Below, one piece after another: positions 32,855 to 40,722 of a DNA stretch of 64,000 nucleotides. Position 1 is the stretch's first letter. The number at the start of each line of letters is the position of its first letter. The DNA is from JANLYC01 sp963750495. GTDB lineage: Bacteria > Actinomycetota > Actinomycetes > Propionibacteriales > Nocardioidaceae. The notes beneath the pieces are model-generated. The model ran no database searches and had not been told where the DNA came from. It worked only from the letters and a program-made list of their open reading frames with translations. A program made the translations under genes and the position numbers. The stretch lies in contig CAVVQV010000004.1 of the NCBI GenBank assembly GCA_963750495.1, positions 1,240,001-1,304,000 on the forward strand. The letters run 5' to 3'.

Positions 32855-34105
32855 TCAAGGCCGTAACTGGTCACGCAAACGCCGCAAACCCTCGTGCACA
32901 TCGACGAATCTCGTCGTCAATGGGGCCATACCAAGACGGATTCCGTCGGGCTGACGAAAATCGGGCAGGACCCCTACGCGCATGAGTTCGGCGATCGCCG
33001 CCCGCGCCTGCGGGTGCGTGATCGTCACGTGCGACCCACGTCGTTCGGGGTCGCGGGGGCTGGCCAGGACGGCATCGAGGGGAGCCAGCCAGGCGTCATA
33101 CAGGCTCACCGCGTAGGAGGTCAGCAGCATCGACTTCGCGCGCAGGGCCGGCATGCCGGCGTCGATGATCATCTGCACACTGGTCTCGATCCCGGCCATC
33201 GAGAGCACGGCCGGCGTGCCGGACAACCAGGAGCGCAGGTCGGACTCGGCCTGGTAGCCCTGGCCCATCTCGAACATCTCGGCCCGTCCCCACCAGCCCC
33301 AGATCGGCTGGGAGAGGCTCGGCTGAAGATCCTGGCGGACATAGGTGAAGGCCGGCGACCCCGGTCCGCTGTTCAAGTACTTGTAGGTGCACCCGACGGC
33401 GACGTCGACAGCGTCACGGTGGAGGTCGATCGGGATGGCCCCGACCGAGTGGCACAGGTCCCAGAGCACCGTGGCGCCGACGTCGTGTGCAGCCGCCGTG
33501 ATGGCCCTCATGTCGGTGATCGCCGCCGAGCGGTAGTCGACGTGGTTGAGGACGACCATCGCCACGTCGGTGTCGAGGCACGGCCGGACGTGTTCGAGGG
33601 TGACTCCGTCCGGACCCGCCTCGTCGATCCAGCGCACCTCGAGCTGATGACGGCCGGCCAACGACTCGACCAGGTAGCGGTCGGTCGGGAAGTTGTCGCG
33701 GTCGATGACGACGGCCCGACGGTCGGGGTGGGCGTCCAGGATCGCGGACATGGCCTTGAACAACGAGACCGTCGTGGAGTCTCCGACGATCACCTCACCG
33801 GGAGCCGCCCCGAGCAGGCCGGTGCCGATGAGGTCGCCGAGCTGCGTGGGCAGGTGCATCCAGCGGTCCTCCCAGGACCGGATGAGGTGGCCCGCCCAGT
33901 CGTCGTCGAGGATCTGCTTGACCCGGGCCTGGGTTGCCTTGGGGAGGCGGCCCAGGGAGTTCCCGTCGAGATAGACCACGTCGTCGTCCGGGATGACGAA
34001 CGCGTCGCGGTAGGCCGCCAGGGGGTCGTCCCGGTCGAGCTCGTCGGCATACTCCCGCGTCGTCTCGATCCCTGCCCCGATCCCTGCGGTCAGCCCAGCG
34101 TCCAT
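32855..34105 (-). CDS. kynU: kynureninase
   Basis: 416 residues. PLP enzyme that cleaves kynurenine to anthranilate and alanine (tryptophan breakdown). Visible signature: YLDGNSLGRLP near the N-terminus, PLP-contacting Asp216 (LWDLCHSVG) and the Schiff-base Lys242 in VGCTYKYLNSGPGSPAF. The C-terminal GIRLGMAPLTTRFVDVHEGL is typical. Length fits the family. No other tryptophan-catabolic gene is adjacent, so it is either isolated or controlled separately. The upstream side holds a palindromic repeat and a 580-bp region without clear genes. Confidence 0.95.
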   Translation of the reverse strand: MDAGLTAGIGAGIETTREYADELDRDDPLAAYRDAFVIPDDDVVYLDGNSLGRLPKATQARVKQILDDDWAGHLIRSWEDRWMHLPTQLGDLIGTGLLGAAPGEVIVGDSTTVSLFKAMSAILDAHPDRRAVVIDRDNFPTDRYLVESLAGRHQLEVRWIDEAGPDGVTLEHVRPCLDTDVAMVVLNHVDYRSAAITDMRAITAAAHDVGATVLWDLCHSVGAIPIDLHRDAVDVAVGCTYKYLNSGPGSPAFTYVRQDLQPSLSQPIWGWWGRAEMFEMGQGYQAESDLRSWLSGTPAVLSMAGIETSVQMIIDAGMPALRAKSMLLTSYAVSLYDAWLAPLDAVLASPRDPERRGSHVTITHPQARAAIAELMRVGVLPDFRQPDGIRLGMAPLTTRFVDVHEGLRRLRDQLRP

Positions 34106-34161
34106 GCAGGCAACCTACCCGCCCCCGCCTCCTCCCCCAGGCCAGCAACCACTCCCCACCG

Positions 34162-34211
34162 CACGTTTGCCTAGTTCACAAGCCAGCTGGCTTGTGAACT
34201 AGGCAAACGTG
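34162..34211. repeat. dispersed palindrome, copy 3 (50 bp, perfect)
   Basis: Perfect palindrome without a loop: 25-bp arms 34162-34186 and 34187-34211. The centre is CAGCTG rather than the CAGGTG of copies 1 and 6. It lies 57 bp upstream of the kynureninase start codon, the one copy not clearly downstream of a gene. Confidence 0.95.
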
Positions 34212-34791
34212 GGTCAGGGACTGTAGACCTGCCTCGGAAGACCTCGACAGCGCGCCTTTTCCTTGCGCGGACGCGTTCCCGTTGCATTCTGACTCTTAGT
34301 AGTTCCACGTTTACGACGAGTAATCAACATTTCTCCCGGGGCTATTCCCCGGGAATGCGTGCATACCCCGGTCGAATCGCCGGGTCGGTATTCCTGAGCG
34401 TCTACGACAACCCATGGCCGGGCAGTACGCCGCATCGGGTGACCGGTCCGGCGAGACGCTCTAGCCGCGCGACATCCCTTACCTGCTTGACACTCTGGCC
34501 TGCGGCTGACGAAACCGCCCCACCTGCTTGACCGACCGCAGACACGCGCGCGCCCTCCTCCGACAACCTGCGGTAACGACCGCAGCGAGCGCATCAGAGA
34601 ATGCACGGGAAATACCCCGGACAGCCCAGTAAAAATACTCAGCCGAACGGATGAGTGAATGCTGGCGATCGGTCAGTCTTCGGATGACCCGGCCCCTTTT
34701 TCCTTTCTGAGCCACGCCATATTCCGCACACTGAATCTCAGCGCCTGATGACTCGGCTTCAGGAGCACCCGCATGATCAAGGAGCACGACT
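34212..34791. other. 580-bp stretch without a convincing gene
   Basis: No frame here has recognisable coding character; the open frames on the minus strand are Arg/Ser-rich and look like chance. It is visibly less GC-rich than its surroundings. It contains an 8-bp hairpin (34334-34341 with 34347-34354), a second structured stretch near 34363-34390, and an 11-bp direct repeat ACCTGCTTGAC at 34481 and 34522 (41 bp apart). It probably holds the promoters of kynureninase and of the secreted protein at 34792; a structured leader RNA is possible. Confidence 0.5.
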
Positions 34792-36129
34792 GTGGCCACG
34801 AATCAGCGCATCCAACGCGGACTGGGGGTCGCGACGGTGGGAGCGGCCCTGTCGGCCCTCCTCCTCGCCGGCACCATGGCTCCGGCCACCGCCAAGCCCG
34901 GGCGCCACGACCACCAGGGTGGAGTCAGGGACCTGACCCTGTCGGCCGCCAAGCCTGACAACGCCTACCGCGTTCACGCTTCCTGGACGGCGTCGTACCG
35001 CGCCAGCAAGTACGTCGTCAGCATGACCAGCCTCACCGGGGCCGCCCTGGGCAAGAGCACCGTGACCACCCCGTCGTGGACGGGCAAGACCACGCTCCCC
35101 GTCGGTAGCTGGGTGAAGGTGACCGTGCGGGCGGACCGCAGCAAGGGGCACCGCGCGACGACCAAGTGGATCAAGCTTCCAGACGTGACGGCTCCCGTCG
35201 CGACGTACGCGGTCACGCCGGCCAGCTCCAGCGACGGAAAGGCCACCATCAACCTGATCTCGCTCACTGACGACGCGTCCACCCCGTCCGATATCACGCA
35301 GCGGGTCAACTGGGGTAGCTCCACCCCGCTGGTCAACGCAACCGGTCTCGTCACGTCGTTCACGCACTCCTACGGACCGGCCAAAGCCGTACACCACCCC
35401 GTCGTGACGGTGAGCGATGCAGCCGGCAACTCGAACACCTACGACCTCACCGCCGTCGTCGCGGACGTCACCGCTCCGACCGGCACCTTCTCGGTGTCGC
35501 CGGCCAGCGCCTGGGCGAACTGGACCAAGGTCACCCTGGACCAGACCGACCTGCAGGACGACCTGAGCTCGGCCGACGCGATCAGCAGGCTCGTCACCTG
35601 GGGTGACGGACACCAGCAGTCGTGGGCCGCCGGCACCACCCTCACGCATCGCTACACCGTAGGGGGGACCTACACGCCGTCCGTCTCGATCACCGACGAG
35701 GCCGGCAACACGGCCGACCTGGCCACCGCCTCCGTCGCGGTGACGGTCGACTCGACCGCCCCCGCTGTGCGTACCAAGCTTCCCCAGCACGCCACGAAGG
35801 CCGTCAGCCGCTGGACCACCCTCAAGGGCCGGGCCAGCGACCTCGGAACCGGGGTCCGCAAGATCCGCCTGCGTGCCATCGAGAAGCGCGGCAGCGTCTG
35901 GTACGCCTACCGACCCGTGCGTGAGACGTGGGTGCGAGCGGGCAGCAGCCGCGCCGCCGCCTGGTCCAAGGCCAGGGTCGCCAAGGTCGCGCCGGGAACG
36001 ACGAACGCGTGGACGTTCCAGCTCCACCACCTCAAGGTCGGCGTACTGATCTACAAGGTCTCGGCCGTCGACAACGTGAAGAACAGGTCCGCCTGGAAGA
36101 CACAACGAACGGTGCTCACCCGCTCGTAG
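34792..36129 (+). CDS. secreted Ig-like/PKD-type repeat protein
   Basis: 445 residues from the GTG at 34792, with AAGGAG 7 bp upstream. Signal peptide with a hydrophobic core at about 12-28 and an ATA-like cleavage site. Three or four beta-sandwich modules follow: DVTAPVATYAVTPASS, DVTAPTGTFSVSPASA and DSTAPAVRTKLP mark the starts of related units of about 90 residues, each with VSDAAGN/ITDEAGN-type strands typical of PKD/Ig-like extracellular repeats. No enzyme domain and no cell-wall anchor seen. Likely a surface or secreted structural or adhesion protein. Confidence 0.8.
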   Translation: MATNQRIQRGLGVATVGAALSALLLAGTMAPATAKPGRHDHQGGVRDLTLSAAKPDNAYRVHASWTASYRASKYVVSMTSLTGAALGKSTVTTPSWTGKTTLPVGSWVKVTVRADRSKGHRATTKWIKLPDVTAPVATYAVTPASSSDGKATINLISLTDDASTPSDITQRVNWGSSTPLVNATGLVTSFTHSYGPAKAVHHPVVTVSDAAGNSNTYDLTAVVADVTAPTGTFSVSPASAWANWTKVTLDQTDLQDDLSSADAISRLVTWGDGHQQSWAAGTTLTHRYTVGGTYTPSVSITDEAGNTADLATASVAVTVDSTAPAVRTKLPQHATKAVSRWTTLKGRASDLGTGVRKIRLRAIEKRGSVWYAYRPVRETWVRAGSSRAAAWSKARVAKVAPGTTNAWTFQLHHLKVGVLIYKVSAVDNVKNRSAWKTQRTVLTRS

Positions 36130-36163
36130 CCCCCGGGCTACCTGGACTACCTGCCCTCATCCA

Positions 36164-36206
36164 GCCGCCCTGGCACCCGCCGACACAGGTGGGGCGCCAG
36201 GGCGGC
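36164..36206 (+). terminator. terminator hairpin after the secreted Ig-like protein
   Basis: Perfect 11-bp stem, GCCGCCCTGGC (36164-36174) with 36196-36206, starting 34 bp after the stop. The spacing of the loop is 21 bases with some further pairing. Confidence 0.65.
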
Positions 36207-36312
36207 CGCATGTCCGGGGATCAGTCGGGCCGGACATGTCGAGAACGCGACCCGGGCTTCGTTCAACTGATGAGAGTGCCAGGCTGGGCACTACCAACGG
36301 CTGAGGAGCGAG

Positions 36313-36756
36313 ATGACGAGGTACCTGCTGATCACCGACTTCCAGAGTGGAAGCTGCGATACACCGATGTCGGAGTGGAAGCCTGAGGAGATCGCGGCCC
36401 ACCTGAACCACTACGAGACGCTCCTCCAGGAGCTCATCGACAGCGGCGAGCTGGTCGACTCCCAGGTCCTCACCGGACCCCAGCTCGCCAAGGTCGTCAG
36501 GTCCGACGGCCGGACCGCTCCCGTCGTCACCGACGGGCCGTTCCAGGAGTTCAAGGAATGGCTGGCCGGCTTCCAGGTCGTCGACGTCGACTCCGAGCAG
36601 CGGGCGATCGAGATCGCTGCCAGGATCTCCGCCGTTCCGGGCCCGGACGGTGAGGCGACCCAGCAACCGATCCAGGTCCGGCAGATCATGGACGAGGCCC
36701 CCTCCGGCGTCGCCGAGATGGAGTCCTTCCTGACCCAGGTGGGAGACGCACCCTGA
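36313..36756 (+). CDS. YCII/DGPF-domain protein
   Basis: 147 residues, one YCII-related (DGPF) ferredoxin-like domain; the signature DGPFQEFKEWLAGF lies near residues 74-87. Proteins of this family are almost always found next to ECF42-type sigma factors, as here: the sigma gene begins inside this stop codon. In Streptomyces such pairs have been linked to secondary metabolism, but the biochemical role of the DGPF protein remains unclear. It would be translationally coupled to the sigma factor. Confidence 0.88.
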   Translation: MTRYLLITDFQSGSCDTPMSEWKPEEIAAHLNHYETLLQELIDSGELVDSQVLTGPQLAKVVRSDGRTAPVVTDGPFQEFKEWLAGFQVVDVDSEQRAIEIAARISAVPGPDGEATQQPIQVRQIMDEAPSGVAEMESFLTQVGDAP

Positions 36757-38000
36757 ACCTGCCAGCCGAGGTCGAGGACCTGCTGCGCGAGCTTGCGCCG
36801 CAGGTCGTCGGCGTCCTCACCCGCCGGTACGGCGACTTCGATGCCGCCGAGGACGCCGTTCAGGAGGCGCTCCTCGCGGCCGCCCGGCACTGGCCCGAAG
36901 AGGGTGTGCCCGAGCAGCCGCGCGGGTGGTTGATCCAGACTGCCACCCGCCGGCTCATCGACGCCTGGCGCGGGGAGAAGTCTCGGCGGGACCGCGAGTC
37001 CCGCCTGGCGCTTCAGCAGTCGGCGACGTCGACGACGGTGCCGGGCGCCGACGATTCCCTCGTGGTGCTCTTCCTGTGCTGTCATCCGTCGCTGCCACCC
37101 GCGTCGGCGATCGCGTTGACCTTGCGCGCCGTCGGTGGCCTCACCACCGCGGAGATCGCCCACGCCTTCCTCGTGCCCGAGACGACCATGGCTCAGCGGA
37201 TCAGTCGTGCGAAACAACGGATCAAGGCGTCCGACGAGCCGTTCCGCATGCCCACGTCCGACGAACAGGCCAGCAGGCTTTCGTCGGCGCTGCACGTTCT
37301 CTACCTGATCTTCAACGAAGGATACGCAAGCAGCGGCGGAGGCGAGCTGACGCGGACCGACCTGTCCCAGGAGGCGATCCGCCTCACGCGGATGGTGCGC
37401 CGGACGATGCCGACCGATGGGGAGGTCGGCGGCCTGCTCGCCCTCATGCTGCTCATCGACGCCCGCCGCCCGGCCCGTACCGACGCGGCCGGTCGACTCG
37501 TCCTGCTGGCTGACCAGGATCGGACACTCTGGGACCACGACCTCATCGAGGAGGGCGTGACGCTGCTCAACGAGTCGTTGGCCGGTCGCGCTGTTGGCGA
37601 GTACCAGCTCCAGGCCGCGATCGCTTCCGTGCACGACCGGGCAGCACACGCTGGTGACACGGACTGGCCACACATCCTGGCTTTGTACGGTCTGCTGGAG
37701 AAGTTGACCGACAACCCCGTCGTGACGCTCAACAAGGCGGTGGCGGCGGCGATGGCCATCGGCCCCGTCGCTGGTCTGAAGATCCTGGAAGACGTCGAGA
37801 CGCGCCTTCCCGAGCACCACCGGGTCTCCGCCGTCCGTGCGCACCTGCTCGACATGGCCGGGGACCTCGAGTCGGCACAGGCGCAGTACCGCGAAGCCGC
37901 CGACCGCGCCACGAACCTTGCCGAGCGGCATTACCTCACAGCACGAGCGGCCGCTCTGGCCGGAGCGTCAGATATGACACGTCACCAGCCCATCAGCTAG
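36753..38000 (+). CDS. ECF42-type sigma factor with C-terminal TPR-like extension
   Basis: About 415 residues. Sigma region 2 is at about 10-75 (YGDFDAAEDAVQEALLAAARHWP, GWLIQTATRRLIDAWR) and region 4 at about 105-165 (LTLRAVGGLTTAEIAHAFLVPETTMAQRISRAKQRI). A long helical C-terminus follows (FNEGYASSGG, AALNKAV-type LNKAVAAAMA), typical of group ECF42. The first in-frame ATG, GTG or TTG is at 36906, which would delete most of region 2. The frame is open back to a CTG at 36753 that overlaps the YCII stop as CTGA, so I place the start there; it would be a rare coupled CTG start. It has a 4-bp convergent overlap with the next gene. Confidence 0.82.
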   Translation: MNLPAEVEDLLRELAPQVVGVLTRRYGDFDAAEDAVQEALLAAARHWPEEGVPEQPRGWLIQTATRRLIDAWRGEKSRRDRESRLALQQSATSTTVPGADDSLVVLFLCCHPSLPPASAIALTLRAVGGLTTAEIAHAFLVPETTMAQRISRAKQRIKASDEPFRMPTSDEQASRLSSALHVLYLIFNEGYASSGGGELTRTDLSQEAIRLTRMVRRTMPTDGEVGGLLALMLLIDARRPARTDAAGRLVLLADQDRTLWDHDLIEEGVTLLNESLAGRAVGEYQLQAAIASVHDRAAHAGDTDWPHILALYGLLEKLTDNPVVTLNKAVAAAMAIGPVAGLKILEDVETRLPEHHRVSAVRAHLLDMAGDLESAQAQYREAADRATNLAERHYLTARAAALAGASDMTRHQPIS

Positions 38001-38707
38001 CGGTACTCGGGGTTCTCGAAGTCGAAGCGTGCACCGGCGTCCCACTCCGTGCGCTGGTTGCCGTAGGCCGGGATGCCGCCGGCCTGGTGAAGCATGCTCG
38101 CCAGGTGCATCAGGTTCCAGGTCATGAACGTCGTGTTGCGGTTGGTGAACTCGTTCTCCGGGCCGCCAGACCCCGGATCGAGGTACGACGGTCCGGGTCC
38201 GGCCTCGCCGATCCATCCGGCGTCGGCCTGCGGCGGGATCGTGTAGCCGATGTGCTGCAGCGAATACAGGATGTCCATCGCGCAGTGCTTGATGCCGTCC
38301 TCGTTGCCCGTGATCAGCGCGCCCCCGACCCTGCCGTAGTAGTCCCACTGGCCCTTGTCGTTGACATCACCGGAGCTTGCGTACAGCCGTTCGATGACGC
38401 GTTTGGTGACGCTCGAGTTGTCACCCAGCCAGATCGGGCCGGCGATGACGAGGATGTCCGACGCCATCACCTTCTCGTGGATGCCGGGCCACACGTCGGT
38501 CTCCCAGCCGTGCTCGGTCATGTCGAGATAGACGCCGGTGGCGATGTCATGGTCGACCGCGCGCAGCTCCTCGACGTGGACTCCGTGCTTGCGCATGATG
38601 TTGGCGCTGATGTCGACGATGCCCTGGGTGTGGCTCTTCTCGGGTGATCGTTTGAGCGTGCAGTTGATGTACAGCGCCCGCAGGTTGCTGAAGTCGTATT
38701 CCGTCAT
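37997..38707 (-). CDS. flavodoxin-fold NAD(P)H:FMN reductase-like protein
   Basis: 236 residues from the ATG at 38707 (17 residues of the longer frame discarded because the motif opens after this Met). Flavodoxin-like fold: NCTLKRSPEKSHT phosphate-binding loop near residues 13-25, then VIAGPIWLGDNSSVTKRVIERL, characteristic of NADPH-dependent FMN reductases, and YYGRVGGALITGNEDG. It binds FMN and reduces it or a quinone-type substrate. It stands between the ECF42 sigma gene, whose end it overlaps by 4 bp, and the nitrilase gene. Confidence 0.85.
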   Translation of the reverse strand: MTEYDFSNLRALYINCTLKRSPEKSHTQGIVDISANIMRKHGVHVEELRAVDHDIATGVYLDMTEHGWETDVWPGIHEKVMASDILVIAGPIWLGDNSSVTKRVIERLYASSGDVNDKGQWDYYGRVGGALITGNEDGIKHCAMDILYSLQHIGYTIPPQADAGWIGEAGPGPSYLDPGSGGPENEFTNRNTTFMTWNLMHLASMLHQAGGIPAYGNQRTEWDAGARFDFENPEYR

Positions 38708-38761
38708 GCCCAGCAGTCTCCCGTTGCCGCCAGGCGTTACACCAGTCAGCCCGGGCATCTG

Positions 38762-39583
38762 TCACTCCAGCGTAAGAACAAGCCGCTCAGCGCCGTCGAC
38801 CACGCGGTCGCGCTCGTAGGGGTTGATGCTGCGGGCCTCGTCGATGCGGGCAGGGTCGAGGTCAACCACCACCATGCCCTCCCCCGCCTCGACTCGCTCG
38901 ACCACCCGTCCCTGAGGGTCGTAGACCGCTGTGCCACCGCTGAAGTCGTGGTCACCGCAGCGCCCGACGAGGCCGGCGAAGACCACGTAGACGCTGTTGT
39001 CGATCGCCCGTGCCGCGTAGTACAGGTCGCGGCGGTGCTCACTCCCGACGACGTACGCCGAGGGACAGACGTACACGAGGGCGCCGGCGTCAGCAGCGGC
39101 CCGCGCGTGCTCGGGGAAGCAGCCGTCGTAACAGATCCCGAGGCCGAGGTCCCAGCCACCGAGCACCACCGACGCGCCCTGCTCACCCGGCGTGAAGATG
39201 GTGCGCTCGTCCTCCCACAGGTGCTGCTTCACGTAGGCCAGGTGCACCTCGCCAGTCGGGGCGAAGCTCAGCACTGCCAGCGACCTGCTGCCGTCCGGTC
39301 GGCGTACCGAGGCGCTGACCAGCGTCGCGAGCGTGCCGGCTTCCGCGGCCGCCGCGATGGGGGCGAGACGTACGTCGTCGAGGGTGACGTCGCAGCCGTC
39401 AGGCGCGTCGGCCAGCGTCTTCATGTCGTAGCCCGGCAGGAAGAGCTCGGGGAAGACGACCAACGCTGCCCTCTCGGTCGCCGCCTTCTCGATCCACGCG
39501 ACCACGGTCGCGACGTTGTGCTCCACGTCGCCGGCCCGGGACTCGGCCTGGACGGCCGCCACCCGCAACGGCTGCGAAGTCAT
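38762..39583 (-). CDS. carbon-nitrogen hydrolase (nitrilase superfamily)
   Basis: 273 residues from the ATG at 39583. The catalytic triad is complete: Glu46 (VVFPELFLPG), Lys119 (AYVKQHLWEDE), Cys151 (LGICYDGCFPE). The family hydrolyses amides, carbamoyl compounds or omega-amidated acids; this one is about the size of amidases/omega-amidases and the substrate is not predictable. The frame is open far upstream but that part is antisense-frame shadow of guaB3. It starts 3 bp after the guaB3 stop, so it is probably the last gene of the guaB-guaB3 operon. Confidence 0.88.
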   Translation of the reverse strand: MTSQPLRVAAVQAESRAGDVEHNVATVVAWIEKAATERAALVVFPELFLPGYDMKTLADAPDGCDVTLDDVRLAPIAAAAEAGTLATLVSASVRRPDGSRSLAVLSFAPTGEVHLAYVKQHLWEDERTIFTPGEQGASVVLGGWDLGLGICYDGCFPEHARAAADAGALVYVCPSAYVVGSEHRRDLYYAARAIDNSVYVVFAGLVGRCGDHDFSGGTAVYDPQGRVVERVEAGEGMVVVDLDPARIDEARSINPYERDRVVDGAERLVLTLE

Positions 39584-39585
39584 GG

Positions 39586-40692
39586 CTATTGCACCACGAC
39601 TTCGACGCGCTGGAACTCCTTCAGCTCGGTGTAACCAGTGGTCGCCATCGAGCGCTTGAGCGCACCGACGAGGTTCATGGTGCCGTCGGAGACCAGCGAC
39701 GGACCGTGCAGGATCTGCCCGAGGGTGCCGACCGTGCCGATCTCGACACGCTCGCCGCGTGGCAACGTCGGGTGCCAGGCCTCGGCACCCCAGTGGTACC
39801 CACGACCCGGAGCCTCCTTGGCCCGCGCGAGTGGCGAGCCGACCATGACGGCGTCGGCTCCGCACGCGACGGCCTTGGCGATGTCGCCGGACTTGCCGAT
39901 CGAGCCGTCGGCGATCACGTGCACGTACCGTCCACCCGACTCGTCCAGGTAGTCGCGCCGGGCAGCTGCCACGTCGGCCACCGCGGTCGCCATCGGCACG
40001 GCCAGCCCGAGCACAGTGCGCGTGGTGTGGGCAGCACCGCCGCCGAACCCGACCAGCACCCCGGCAGCTCCGGTCCGCATCAGGTGCAGGGCTGCTTGGT
40101 AGGTCGCGCACCCGCCGACGATGACGGGGACGTCGAGCTCGTAGATGAACTGCTTGAGGTTGAGCGGCTCAGCCTGCCCGGAGACGTGTTCCGCCGAGAC
40201 GGTGGTTCCGCGGATCACGAAGAGGTCGAGACCGGCCTCGATCACCGACTGCGCGTGCTCCTTGGTCCGCTGCGGCGACAGCGCACCGGCCACCGTGATC
40301 CCGGAGTCGCGCATCTGCTTGACGCGCTCGACCATCAGCTCGGGCTTGATCGGCTGGGCGTAGATCTCCTGCAGCCGCCGGGTGGCCTCGTGCCCGTGCA
40401 GCGCAGCCACCTCGGCGAGTAACGGCTCGGGGTCGTCGTACCGGGTCCAGAGACCCTCGAGGTCGAGCACGCCGAGACCGCCGAGCTTGCCGAACGCGAT
40501 CGCGGTGTCGGGTGACATGACCGAGTCCATCGGCGCCGCCAGAACGGGGATCTCGAACCGGTAGGCGTCGATCTGCCACGCGACCGAGACCTCTTCCGGG
40601 TCACGGGTACGACGGCTGGGCACGATCGCGATGTCGTCGAACGCGTAGGCGCGCCGGCCCCGCTTGGCTCGCCCGATCTCGAAGTCAGTCAC
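39586..40692 (-). CDS. guaB3: GuaB3-family IMP dehydrogenase-related protein
   Basis: 368 residues, an IMPDH-type TIM barrel without the CBS pair. It opens FEIGRAKRGRRAYAFDDIAIVPS and has PVLAAPMDSVMSPDTA, the typical start of actinobacterial GuaB3. In the loop that in IMPDH carries the catalytic Cys (GSICTT) it reads GGAAHTTRT, so the Cys is absent. GuaB3 proteins have been reported with IMP dehydrogenase-like activity in cyanobacteria, but the actinobacterial role is unsettled. It lies 30 bp downstream of guaB, as in mycobacteria and Streptomyces. Confidence 0.9.
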   Translation of the reverse strand: MTDFEIGRAKRGRRAYAFDDIAIVPSRRTRDPEEVSVAWQIDAYRFEIPVLAAPMDSVMSPDTAIAFGKLGGLGVLDLEGLWTRYDDPEPLLAEVAALHGHEATRRLQEIYAQPIKPELMVERVKQMRDSGITVAGALSPQRTKEHAQSVIEAGLDLFVIRGTTVSAEHVSGQAEPLNLKQFIYELDVPVIVGGCATYQAALHLMRTGAAGVLVGFGGGAAHTTRTVLGLAVPMATAVADVAAARRDYLDESGGRYVHVIADGSIGKSGDIAKAVACGADAVMVGSPLARAKEAPGRGYHWGAEAWHPTLPRGERVEIGTVGTLGQILHGPSLVSDGTMNLVGALKRSMATTGYTELKEFQRVEVVVQ

Positions 40693-40722
40693 CGACCGAT
40701 GATATCGGCCCGGCGGACCTGG

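Noticed and set aside
34214..34799. Small minus-strand frames in the 580-bp gap
   Set aside because: Arg/Ser-rich chance frames without ribosome sites or family motifs.
34773..34958. Small frame at ATG 34773 overlapping the start of the secreted protein
   Set aside because: The GTG at 34792 opens into a clear signal peptide and long frame; the 34773 frame is short and meaningless.
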